This document shows, in pieces, positions 1 through 8,158 of a DNA stretch of 50,166 bases; within the stretch, counting starts at the first letter, position 1; every line of letters starts with the position of its first letter. Under the pieces are notes generated by a model. That model worked only from the letters and a program-made list of their open reading frames with translations, was not told where the DNA came from and made no database searches. The position numbers and the translations under genes were made by a program. The DNA comes from Nocardia tenerifensis NBRC 101015 (lineage in GTDB: Bacteria > Actinomycetota > Actinomycetes > Mycobacteriales > Mycobacteriaceae), in assembly GCF_000308715.1 (NCBI RefSeq), contig NZ_BAGH01000400.1:1-50166 (forward strand), read 5' to 3'.

Positions 1-2158
1 AACCGCCAAGACCCGCACCCGCATCCGCAACACCGTGGGTCACGCTGCCGAGCGAACCACCGAGTCCCGCACCGGTATCCACAGCACCCTGCGCCGTGCC
101 GGAGAGCGAACCACCGAGACCCGCACCCGCATCCACCGCACTACCGATCGTTCCGCCGACGCCCGCACCAGCATCCACTACACCACCGAGTGAACTACCA
201 AGTCCCGCACCAGCCTCCACCACACCGCCGAGATTCGCACCGGCATCCACAGCCCCATGCGCGGCACTGCCGAGCGAACCGCCAAGGCTCGCTGCACTAT
301 CCACTGCTCCATTGAGCCCTGTGGACAAACTCCCACCGAGCCCAGCGGCCGTGCCGAGTCCGGTCGACAGTCCGGTCTCCAGACCCGAGCCGACGTGCCC
401 GCCCGCGTCCAGTGCACCGTCGAGACCCACGGAAAGTGCGCCACCGGCATTCGTCGCCGCTCCGAGCCCTGTGGACAACCCAGCTTCCAAACCGGTCACC
501 GCGTGCGCTCCCGCATCGAGTGCGCCGCCAATTCCTGTGGACAACCCGGTCTCCAGGCCCGAACCGACGTGCCCACCCGCGTCGACGACACCACCGATAC
601 CGGTCTCCAGACCCCCTCCGACCTGCGCACCAACACCGGCCGCGCTGTCAAGACCAGCCGAAAGTCCGCCGCCCACACCAGCACCGGCATTCGCCGCCGC
701 ACCAAGTCCTGTGGACAACCCCGCTTCCAACCCCGTCGCCGCATGCGCGCCAGCATCGAGCGCACCACCAAGACCTGTGGACAATTCCGTCCCCAGCCCC
801 GAACCGACGTGCCCGCCCGCGTCGATGACGCCACCGATACCGGTCTCCAGACCCCCTCCGACCTGCGCACCAACACCGGCTGCGCTGTCGAGACCAGCCG
901 AAAGTCCGCCGCCCACACCAGCACCGGCATTCGCAACCGCACCAAGTCCTGTGGACAACCCCGCTTCCAACCCCGTCGCCGCGTGCGCGCCGGCATCGAG
1001 CGCACCACCGAGACCTGTGGACAACCCGGTCTCCAGGCCCGAACCGACCTGCGCACCCGCATTGATCGAACTATCCACAGTCGTCCCCAAGCCGGTGCCG
1101 AGGTCGGCGCCGAGCTGGGCGCCCGCGCCGAGGATCGCGTCCGCGCTACCGGAAAGCCCCGTCTCCAGGCCGGTGCCGAGCTGCGCGCCCGCACCGACCG
1201 CCGAGCTCAGGCCGGCACCGAGATCGGCACCCGCACCAAGCCCACCGGTCAAGCCGGTCTCCAATCCGGCCGTCACCTGCGTCGCCGAATTCGCCACGCC
1301 GCCAATGGTTGTGGACAACCCGCCACCGAGCCCGCCCGCCAACTGGGCTCCGGCATCCACCGCGCCTTGCAGACCTGTGGACAGACCGGCACCGAGGTCG
1401 GCACCGGCGCCGACGGCGGCATCGAGCCCGGCGGTCACGCCGGTCACCGCCTGCACGGCACCCTGCAATCCCGCACCGAGATCCCCGCCGACCTGGGTGC
1501 CCGCGCCGATCGCGGCATCGAGGCCGGTGGTGATCCCGGTCGTAACCTGCCCCACCGCGCCGAGCGCACCACCGAGGCCCGCGGACAGACTGGTCTCGAG
1601 GCCGGTCGCGGCGTGCAGCCCCGCATCCACGGCGCCCTGCACGTTCGCGCCGATTCCGGTCACGGCCTGCCCGGCCGCGCCGAGCGCACCGCCGACCGCG
1701 GCCGACAGATTCGCGCCGATATCGGCGACGGCACCGAGCCCGGTGGACAGACCGGCGCCGAGTTCCGCGCCGACCTGCAGGCCCGTGTCGACAGCGGTGT
1801 CGAGCCCCGCGTTGAGGTCGATACCCGTCCCGACCTGACCACCGAGGTCGATGCCGAGGTCGGCCCCGACGTTCAATCCCGCCTCGGCCGCGGCGGCGGC
1901 ACCGACGGTGCCCGCGGCGCCGAGCACGGCGGCGGCACCGGTCTGCGCGCCCGCCGCGACGATCGCCGAGAGCTGGGAGCCGCCCGCGACCAGGGCCGAC
2001 TCGGCGACCATCGGGGCGACGGCGGCGATGTCCTCCGGGGTGACGGCGGGCAAACCCGCCGCCACCAGCGCCTGCGTCGGATTCGCGCAGTAACCCACCG
2101 CCGCTTCGTGATCGCGCAGCAGGTTGAGGATGAACTCGAGAATCGCGTTGGGTGTCAT
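1..2158 (-). CDS. IniB N-terminal-domain protein, Gly/Ala-rich (C-terminus beyond window)
   Basis: The minus-strand frame starting with ATG at 2158 stays open to the left edge, giving at least 719 residues. AGGAG lies 8 bases before the ATG. The first 60 or so residues (FILNLLRDHEAVGYCANPTQAL, then AAGLPAVTPEDIAAVAPMV) match the conserved N-terminal domain of mycobacterial IniB. The rest is low-complexity Gly/Ala/Val/Asp sequence built on units such as GADLGIDLGG and GLSTGLGA, including a 240-bp tandem repeat. IniB belongs to the isoniazid- and ethambutol-induced iniBAC operon that responds to cell-wall stress, but its biochemical role is unknown. The divergent Hsp70-like and IniR-like genes fit that context. 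Dynamin-like iniA/iniC would be expected just outside the left edge. The family call is firm; the cell-envelope role is inference. Confidence 0.88.
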   Translation of the reverse strand, partial: MTPNAILEFILNLLRDHEAAVGYCANPTQALVAAGLPAVTPEDIAAVAPMVAESALVAGGSQLSAIVAAGAQTGAAAVLGAAGTVGAAAAAEAGLNVGADLGIDLGGQVGTGIDLNAGLDTAVDTGLQVGAELGAGLSTGLGAVADIGANLSAAVGGALGAAGQAVTGIGANVQGAVDAGLHAATGLETSLSAGLGGALGAVGQVTTGITTGLDAAIGAGTQVGGDLGAGLQGAVQAVTGVTAGLDAAVGAGADLGAGLSTGLQGAVDAGAQLAGGLGGGLSTTIGGVANSATQVTAGLETGLTGGLGAGADLGAGLSSAVGAGAQLGTGLETGLSGSADAILGAGAQLGADLGTGLGTTVDSSINAGAQVGSGLETGLSTGLGGALDAGAHAATGLEAGLSTGLGAVANAGAGVGGGLSAGLDSAAGVGAQVGGGLETGIGGVIDAGGHVGSGLGTELSTGLGGALDAGAHAATGLEAGLSTGLGAAANAGAGVGGGLSAGLDSAAGVGAQVGGGLETGIGGVVDAGGHVGSGLETGLSTGIGGALDAGAHAVTGLEAGLSTGLGAATNAGGALSVGLDGALDAGGHVGSGLETGLSTGLGTAAGLGGSLSTGLNGAVDSAASLGGSLGSAAHGAVDAGANLGGVVEAGAGLGSSLGGVVDAGAGVGGTIGSAVDAGAGLGGSLSGTAQGAVDTGAGLGGSLGSVTHGVADAGAGLGG
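541..1020. repeat. Two-copy 240-bp tandem repeat inside the IniB-type gene
   Basis: Bases 541-780 and 781-1020 align without gaps at a period of exactly 240 bases (80 codons), with about 15 mismatches (roughly 94% identity by eye). Part of the unit is recognisable again, more diverged, at about 361-540. The period keeps the reading frame, so the number of copies could vary between strains. Confidence 0.9.
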
Positions 2159-2233
2159 CAGAAAATCTCCTGAGAGCCGGCGGACCTCCGCGATCCGCGT
2201 CGTTGGAATGCATTTCACGCTAGGGCCGCCACT

Positions 2234-2247
2234 CGTTACGCGTAACG
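2234..2247. promoter_or_regulatory. Perfect 14-bp palindrome between iniB-like gene and hsp70-like gene
   Basis: CGTTACGCGTAACG is a perfect palindrome 76 bases upstream of the IniB-type start codon and about 205 bases upstream of the divergent hsp70-like gene. Its position suits an operator for a dimeric regulator. The nearby LuxR/AAA protein is one candidate, by inference only. Confidence 0.5.
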
Positions 2248-2301
2248 GGGCCGACCCCCACAACTCACCCGGGCTCGCCCTTAGGGGCACCCGTCGTATT
2301 A

Positions 2302-2330
2302 GGGGAATTTCCCCGGAACTTCCCCGGGGG
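2302..2330. promoter_or_regulatory. G/C-rich dyads in the divergent intergenic region
   Basis: GGGGAATTTCCCC (2302-2314) is an inverted repeat with one central base. It runs straight into a second dyad, GGAACTTCC (2315-2323), followed by CCCGGGGG. The element lies between two divergent genes and may be an operator or a leader structure of the hsp70-like gene. No binding protein can be named. Confidence 0.35.
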
Positions 2331-2452
2331 CGGTAACGGCGGACGGCCAGCAACCGAAACAACGAGTGCGTCGGCGCGCTCGTACCGCCTGCCGCACTCG
2401 GACTACACAGCAGCGACACCGGACCACAGAGTTTTTCGAACGGGGTTCACGA

Positions 2453-4162
2453 ATGACACAGCGTCTGGCGCTCGGCATCACTGTCGGAGCGTCGAATTCG
2501 GTCGCCGTGGCGGCAACGGGCGACGGCGTTGTCACCCATCCCAGCGTGCTGCGGTTGGCGGCCGACGCGCCGCCCACCTTCGGCACGGCGGCGCGGGCGA
2601 CCGGGCGGCACTCCAGCGACGTGCTGGTCGAGGGTTTCCTCGCCAGGGTCGGCGATCCGGTGGACATGCTCGCCGAGGACGGCTCGGCGCATTCGGCCGC
2701 CGACCTCGTCGCCTCGGCCGTCGCCTGCCTGATGGACGAGATCGACTCGCGGGCAAAGGAATACGGATCGACCGTGGCCTGCCACCCGGCCTGGTGGTCC
2801 GCGCACACCGTCGACATCCAGCGCGCCGCCCTCGATCGGGCCGGCCTGCGCGAGGTGACCCTGGTGCCGGAGCCGGTCGCGGCGCTGCGCTGGCTCGAGT
2901 CCACGCACGGCCCGCTCGGCGACGGCGCGGTGCTGGTGTACGACCTCGGCGCCACCGGCCTCACCGTCTCCGTCGTGCGCACCGGCGATCGCGCGAGTGT
3001 GCTCGGCACACCGCTGCGGACCACGGACATCGCCGGCGCGGAATTCGATCTGCTGACCATGCGCTACGTGCTGGCAAACGCCACGCTCGCAAATGATTTC
3101 GACCCGTACGATCCCGCGGTCGAACGGGAATTGTCGGCTTTGCGCGAGCGCTGCAGAACGGCCAAAGAAGAGCTCTCCATAAATACCGCGACCGTCGTTC
3201 GCGCGCCGTTGAATCCGGCGGACACACACAGCGGCAATGTCCGGCTGGTGCGCGGCGAACTCGAAGACCTGCTGCGCGGGCCCCTGCTGAACTCCATCGA
3301 CCTGATCCGCGACGCTGTGCACCGGGCCGGGCTCGGCATCGGCGACCTCGGCCGCGTGCTGCTCACCGGCGGCGGCGGCGCGATCCCCCTGGTCGCCGAG
3401 CTGATCTCCTCCGAGTTCGGCCTGCCGGTGGTCGCGGCCCCCGACCCCGCCGCCACCAGCGCGCGCGGAGCCGCCGCGCTGGCCGCGGACTTGGCCTCCG
3501 CCGCCCCCGAGCCGTTGCAGGCGCCGCCCGCGCCGACAACGAAAGAGCTTCCCTCGGTGGCGGTTTCGCCGCTACCGAGCACCGATCCACCCCGTAAACC
3601 GCGATTCAGCGGCAGGCAGCGCGCGGCCATCGTCGCGGGCGCCGCGGTGGTGCTCGGGTTGCTGGCCACCGGCACCGTCGCGATCGGCACCGGCGCCCAG
3701 TCCGGCCCGGCACCGACCTCGACCGAGCATTCGTCCCCGGCGCACGCCGCCGAGATCGCCGCGACCACCGGTCCGCAGGCGGGCGACCCCAACGCACCGG
3801 TGGCCGCGACGGATTCGGCGACCGCCGCCGTGAACCGCCCGAAAACCGAGGCGGGACAACCGGGTTCCCCCGCCGCGACAACGGTCGCCGTGGTGAGCAG
3901 TCAGCCCGCCGACCAGCCCGCCGCGCCGCCCGCGGAACCCGGTGCGGCGCAACCGGCCCCACAGCCCCAGCAGCCCGCCCCGAATCCCGGGCCCGCGCCG
4001 GGTAATAACCCCGCGCCGGGTAACAACCCCGCCCCACCGGTCCCACCGCAGGCCCCGGGCCTGCCGACGGGTGTCCTGAAGGACCCGATCGACAGCGTCG
4101 GCAACACCGTCGGCACCGTGCTGCGTGCCCCCGGCCAGATTCTCGGAGGAAACGGTGGCTGA
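2453..4162 (+). CDS. Hsp70-like actin-fold membrane protein with Pro-rich C-terminal tail
   Basis: 569 residues from ATG 2453; the frame is open further upstream, but the protein fold begins here (MTQRLALGITVGASNSVAVA). The phosphate-1 motif is at residues 7-20, the phosphate-2 motif VYDLGATGLTVSVV near 162-175, and the adenosine motif VLLTGGGGAIPLV near 302-314. The NBD is shorter than DnaK's and there is no peptide-binding domain. Instead there is one membrane helix at about 390-412 and then roughly 150 residues rich in Ala, Pro, Gln and Thr, presumably outside the membrane. It overlaps the next gene by 8 bases, so the two are probably translated together. Role is inferred: an ATPase sensing or signalling across the membrane rather than a folding chaperone. 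Confidence 0.88.
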   Translation: MTQRLALGITVGASNSVAVAATGDGVVTHPSVLRLAADAPPTFGTAARATGRHSSDVLVEGFLARVGDPVDMLAEDGSAHSAADLVASAVACLMDEIDSRAKEYGSTVACHPAWWSAHTVDIQRAALDRAGLREVTLVPEPVAALRWLESTHGPLGDGAVLVYDLGATGLTVSVVRTGDRASVLGTPLRTTDIAGAEFDLLTMRYVLANATLANDFDPYDPAVERELSALRERCRTAKEELSINTATVVRAPLNPADTHSGNVRLVRGELEDLLRGPLLNSIDLIRDAVHRAGLGIGDLGRVLLTGGGGAIPLVAELISSEFGLPVVAAPDPAATSARGAAALAADLASAAPEPLQAPPAPTTKELPSVAVSPLPSTDPPRKPRFSGRQRAAIVAGAAVVLGLLATGTVAIGTGAQSGPAPTSTEHSSPAHAAEIAATTGPQAGDPNAPVAATDSATAAVNRPKTEAGQPGSPAATTVAVVSSQPADQPAAPPAEPGAAQPAPQPQQPAPNPGPAPGNNPAPGNNPAPPVPPQAPGLPTGVLKDPIDSVGNTVGTVLRAPGQILGGNGG

Positions 4163-6836
4163 CATCGCGTTCGACACCCTGCCGTCCGCACGCGAGATTC
4201 TCCGGGAACTGGAGTCGGCCGATCACGAGCCGGCCGTCTACCTCATCCGCGGCCGCTCGCAAACCGGTAAATCGACCCTGCTCAACGAGATTCGTACCCG
4301 GTTACGCGCCCGCGGCGTACCCCTCCAGGACGCCATGGGCGCAGACGCGGTGCCCACGGGCAACGCAGCCGCGCGCGCAGGCGATGGACGCGTACTCACA
4401 GCCGCGCACTCGAGCGATGGGATCACGCACTCGGGTGCCGAAGTCCGCGCCACCGGCAACGGATCCCGCACTCGCACTAGCGACCCACGCCCGGCGCTGA
4501 TCATCGACAACGCCCACACCCTCAGCCACACCGACCTCGAATTCCTCTGCACCACCGTCGAATCCGGCCAGCGCACGGTGATAGTCGCCGCCCAGCCGCG
4601 CCCGCACGACCCCGGCCTGCGCGCGCTGGCCGACACGATCGCCCGGCGCGGTCGAGTGGTAGAACTGCGCGCGCTCGGCGTGGCCGACATCGCCCCCTTC
4701 GCCAGGGAACTCGGCATGATGGTGCCGCGCCAGGTGTCTCAGCACATCCACCGCCAGACCGACGGCATCCGCGGCGGCGTGGTCGCCGCGCTGAGCGCGG
4801 CCTGCTCGGCCCGGCTCGACGCGGGCATCGGCGCCGTGGACGCGGCCGTCGCCGCCTGGGCCCGCTCCCTGCTGGACGATCTGGCGCCGGACCTGCTGGA
4901 GACGCTCGTCGTCGCCACCACCGGCGCGGGCTTGGACGCCAGCGAGCTCACCGAGGTGCTCGGCGTGGAACCCGCTGTCGCGCAACAACTCATCGATCGG
5001 GCCAGGGCGAGCGCGCTGGTCACGGACGCGGACCTGCTGCTCACCCCGGCCGTCGGGCCGCTGCGCACGCTGCTCGGCGACCGCAGGTTCGTCGCGGTCC
5101 AGCGCAGGCTGCTCGGCGCGCGGCTGGACGCGGGGCTGCTGCGCGACCACACCGCGCTGCTGCTCGCCGAGTCCGGCGTCCGCGATCCCCGGCTGGCCGA
5201 ATTCCTGTCTGCCACTGCGGAAAAGGCCGGACGTGAGGCGGTGCGCTACTACGCGGCGGCCGCGGCGGCCGGCGCCGACCTCGATCAGATCGCGCTGCGC
5301 TGGGCCGAGGCGGCCGGGCGCAACGGCGACGGCGAGACGGCCATGCGCCTGGCCGAGCCGGTGCTGGCCCGCTCCGAGGTGTCCAGCGCGGAACTGGCCG
5401 ACGCGGTGCGGATCTGCGCCGCGGCGCTGACCCGGCGCGGTCTGGTCGCCCGTGCGGCCCAACTGTATTCGTGGCTCGGCGCGCAGCGCGTCGGCGCGGA
5501 CTGGGCCATCGGGGCGACGGTGCTCTCGCTGGCCGGGGACGTGTCCGGGGCCGCGGAGATGTCCGCCTCGGCGACGCAGTGGCCGCCGACCGAGTCCAAC
5601 GCGCACGCCCGCCTGATCGCCACGGCGCTGGCCGGATCGCTCGGCGGCCGCGACGGAAACGGCCCCACGCCAAGGATTTCCGGGAACGGCACGGCCGCCG
5701 CCGTCTCCGCGCTCGTGCAGGCCGCGCACGCCGACTCCGGCGTCGACCGTTTCCTGCCCTGCACGGCCGTGTCCATCGCGACGCTGCTGTGCCTTGGCAC
5801 CGGCGAGCCGCGCCGCGCGGGCGACGCGCTGCGCCGGGCCACGGCCAGCGGCCTGCGCTGCCATCAGCTACAGGTGCTCGCGGCCTGGACGGCCATGCTC
5901 GGCGGGGACGAACGCGCCGCCGCCGCGATCGTCGCCACGCTCGACCACGACTCGCTCGACGTCCGCGACCGCCTGCTCGCGCACGGCGTCGCGGTCGGGT
6001 TGGCCAGGCGCACCGGCGATCACGCCGCGCTCTCGCGGGCCTGGCAGGCGGCCTACCTCATGTTCGACGACGTGGAGGCCGATCTGCTCGCGCTGCTCCC
6101 GATCGGCGAGCTGTGGCTGGCCGGCATCCGGCTGCGCGACGAGGGCCGCATCGCGCCGCTGGTCGACTCCGCGCTGGCCTTGCTTCGCGGCTCGAACGAG
6201 CCGTCGGCCTGGGCGAACGCCTTCCACTGGTACGGCGTGCAGGCCGCGATCCTGCACGAGAGCCCGCAGGAGCTCCTGCCGCACGCGAAACCGCTGAAGA
6301 CCGCGGCCGAGGCGGGCGATCGGCACGCCGCCGTGCTCGCCGACGCGGGCCGCACCTGGGTGCTCGTCCTGCGCGGCGAGGTCTCGGCCGCGCCGGTCGA
6401 GGCGGCCGTCGCCGGACTGAGCGAGATCGGCATGACCTGGGACGCCGCCCGGCTCGCCAGCGAGGCCGCCCTCGCCGCGACCGACTCGGTGACCGCGACC
6501 GCGCTGCTCAAGCTGGCCCGCACGGTCCGCGCCGACGCCAAGCCGCAGGACCCGATCCTGCCGCCCACCGCGACGCAGCCGCCGTCGAACGGCGCCCGGC
6601 CCGCGCCCGACCCGGCGGTCGGCGAGCCCGCGGCGATCCTCAGCGAGCGCGAACGCGAGGTCGCCGAACTGGTGCTGCTCGGCCTGACCTACCGCGAAAT
6701 AGGCGCCCGCCTGTACATTTCCGCCAAGACGGTGGAGCATCATGTCGCCCGCATCCGGCGCCGGATCGGTGCTCGGTCCCGATCGGAGCTATTGTCGATG
6801 CTCCGCGCCATGGGACACGGCTCCCTACTGGTGTGA
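4155..6836 (+). CDS. AAA/LuxR-type transcriptional regulator (IniR/Rv0339c-like)
   Basis: 893 residues from GTG 4155. This start is preferred because GGAGG sits just upstream and GTGGCTGA overlaps the hsp70-like stop. The N-terminal ATPase has a Walker A (GRSQTGKST, about 31-39) and a Walker B-like segment (ALIIDNAHTLS, about 114-124). A long helical repeat region follows, and the C-terminal HTH (residues about 830-890, LSEREREVAELVLLGLTYRE onward) is of LuxR/NarL type. Size and architecture resemble large ATPase LuxR regulators, including mycobacterial IniR (Rv0339c), which activates iniBAC. Its position next to an IniB-type gene supports orthology, which remains inference. It probably controls the divergent iniB-like gene and the hsp70-like genes. 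Confidence 0.88.
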   Translation: MADIAFDTLPSAREILRELESADHEPAVYLIRGRSQTGKSTLLNEIRTRLRARGVPLQDAMGADAVPTGNAAARAGDGRVLTAAHSSDGITHSGAEVRATGNGSRTRTSDPRPALIIDNAHTLSHTDLEFLCTTVESGQRTVIVAAQPRPHDPGLRALADTIARRGRVVELRALGVADIAPFARELGMMVPRQVSQHIHRQTDGIRGGVVAALSAACSARLDAGIGAVDAAVAAWARSLLDDLAPDLLETLVVATTGAGLDASELTEVLGVEPAVAQQLIDRARASALVTDADLLLTPAVGPLRTLLGDRRFVAVQRRLLGARLDAGLLRDHTALLLAESGVRDPRLAEFLSATAEKAGREAVRYYAAAAAAGADLDQIALRWAEAAGRNGDGETAMRLAEPVLARSEVSSAELADAVRICAAALTRRGLVARAAQLYSWLGAQRVGADWAIGATVLSLAGDVSGAAEMSASATQWPPTESNAHARLIATALAGSLGGRDGNGPTPRISGNGTAAAVSALVQAAHADSGVDRFLPCTAVSIATLLCLGTGEPRRAGDALRRATASGLRCHQLQVLAAWTAMLGGDERAAAAIVATLDHDSLDVRDRLLAHGVAVGLARRTGDHAALSRAWQAAYLMFDDVEADLLALLPIGELWLAGIRLRDEGRIAPLVDSALALLRGSNEPSAWANAFHWYGVQAAILHESPQELLPHAKPLKTAAEAGDRHAAVLADAGRTWVLVLRGEVSAAPVEAAVAGLSEIGMTWDAARLASEAALAATDSVTATALLKLARTVRADAKPQDPILPPTATQPPSNGARPAPDPAVGEPAAILSEREREVAELVLLGLTYREIGARLYISAKTVEHHVARIRRRIGARSRSELLSMLRAMGHGSLLV

Positions 6837-6882
6837 CAGGGTGCGGATTCGTCAGCCGGGACGCCGAAGCGAGGTACTGAGG

Positions 6883-7992
6883 ATGGCCACAGGGGTGGGC
6901 CTACGCATCGCCGAGGACGAGTGCACGGCGGCGATCGTCACCGACGGCGACGAAGAACCGTTGTTCATCGTTCGCGAGTCGCTGCTGTACATGTCCGACG
7001 ACGGCGACGCCACGCTCGGCGGCCCGCCGCCGGACGAGAACGCGCACGCGATCACCGGCTTCGCCGGCTCGGTCGGCGACCCCGCGGGCATCTCGGTCGA
7101 CGACGGCGAGGCCTACCGGGCCGAGGACCTGGTCGCGACCGCGCTGTTCTGCCTGATCAACCTCACCGCCGATCACCTCAACGGCCCGGCCGAGTTCTAC
7201 GCGACCCACCCCGGCGACTGGCCGCGCGAGTACGTGCAGGCGCTGCGGGACGCGCTGGACTATCTCGGCCTGCGCTCCGTGCTGCTGGTCAGCGAGGCCG
7301 ACCTGCCGAGCGTGGAGGCGGACGCGCCGGGCAGCACCTACGCCTACGACGCCGCCCGCGCCGCGCTGGCCGCGGTGCTCTCCACGCCCGCGGGCAGCAC
7401 CCCGCCCGATCCGAGCCACGCCGAGAACTCGACGGTCGACACCGTCATCATCCCCGCCGTGCCGGTGTCCGAGCCGCAGCCGCAGGCCTATTCGGCCGCC
7501 ATCCCGATGGCCGAGCCGGTGGTGCCCGTCGAGGAGCCCGCGACGCCGGAGGAGCCGGCGCGCAAGGCGGAGCCTGCCAAGATTCGCAGGCAGCTCCCGC
7601 TGCTCATCGGCGCCGCGGCGCTGATCGGGCTGGTGCTCGGCGGCTTCGCGGTGGCCGTGCTGTTCCGCGAGGACGACCCGACGCCGGTGCCGCCGATGCG
7701 CGACGCCAAGTCCGATCAGGTGTCGGTGAGTCCGACCCCGCCGCCCGCGCCGCCGGTCAACTTCCCGACCGTTCCGGCGACGCCGACGACCACCGAGCCA
7801 CCGGTGATCATCACGACGACGCAGCCGCCGGAGACGACCGCTCCCCCGCCGCCACCGCCGCCGACCACCGAGCCGCCGACCACGACGCCGAGCCCGACGA
7901 CGCGCACCAGGCCGACGACCACCACGCCCCCGTTCGGTACGCTGCCGCAGATTCCGTCGATCCCGGGCCTGGAGATACCGGGCAGTCGGTGA
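6883..7992 (+). CDS. Reduced Hsp70-like membrane protein with Thr/Pro-rich tail
   Basis: 369 residues from ATG 6883, 46 bases after the regulator; GAGG lies nearly adjacent to the ATG and a second GAGGT about 10 bases upstream. The first 170 or so residues keep the look of an actin-fold N-terminal lobe (VGLRIAEDECTAAIV; later YRAEDLVATALFCLINL). The phosphate-2 and adenosine motifs of the paralogues are missing, so ATP hydrolysis is doubtful. A Pro/Glu-rich stretch leads to one membrane helix at about 236-260 (LLIGAAALIGLVLGGFAVAV), then a tail dominated by Thr and Pro. It looks like a degenerate partner of the full-length paralogue at 2453-4162, in the same operon. Function unknown. Confidence 0.8.
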   Translation: MATGVGLRIAEDECTAAIVTDGDEEPLFIVRESLLYMSDDGDATLGGPPPDENAHAITGFAGSVGDPAGISVDDGEAYRAEDLVATALFCLINLTADHLNGPAEFYATHPGDWPREYVQALRDALDYLGLRSVLLVSEADLPSVEADAPGSTYAYDAARAALAAVLSTPAGSTPPDPSHAENSTVDTVIIPAVPVSEPQPQAYSAAIPMAEPVVPVEEPATPEEPARKAEPAKIRRQLPLLIGAAALIGLVLGGFAVAVLFREDDPTPVPPMRDAKSDQVSVSPTPPPAPPVNFPTVPATPTTTEPPVIITTTQPPETTAPPPPPPPTTEPPTTTPSPTTRTRPTTTTPPFGTLPQIPSIPGLEIPGSR

Positions 7993-8158
7993 TTAGTAAG
8001 GCCCTTCCCCGGTTTGTGCCCTAAAGTGATCCGCTGACCGGTGTTGTCGGATGAATTACCGGCCCCCGGTCTGTTGCTGGAGGACGACTGTGAGCCAACG
8101 GATTCCAGGGCCGTTGCCGCGGATTGAGCTGGCACGTGCGTGCCAACGAAGGGATTTC

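Noticed and set aside
541..1020. Direct repeats as a CRISPR array
   Set aside because: The repeat unit is 240 bases, in frame inside a gene, with no short repeat-spacer pattern.
96..2173. Long plus-strand open frames (Pro/Ala-rich and Arg/Thr-rich) opposite the IniB-type gene
   Set aside because: They are antisense to a continuous minus-strand frame that has an IniB domain and a good ribosome site. Repetitive GC-rich DNA keeps several frames open.
5471..6880. 469-residue plus-strand Arg-rich frame
   Set aside because: It is a shifted frame of the AAA/LuxR regulator gene with no domain and implausible composition.
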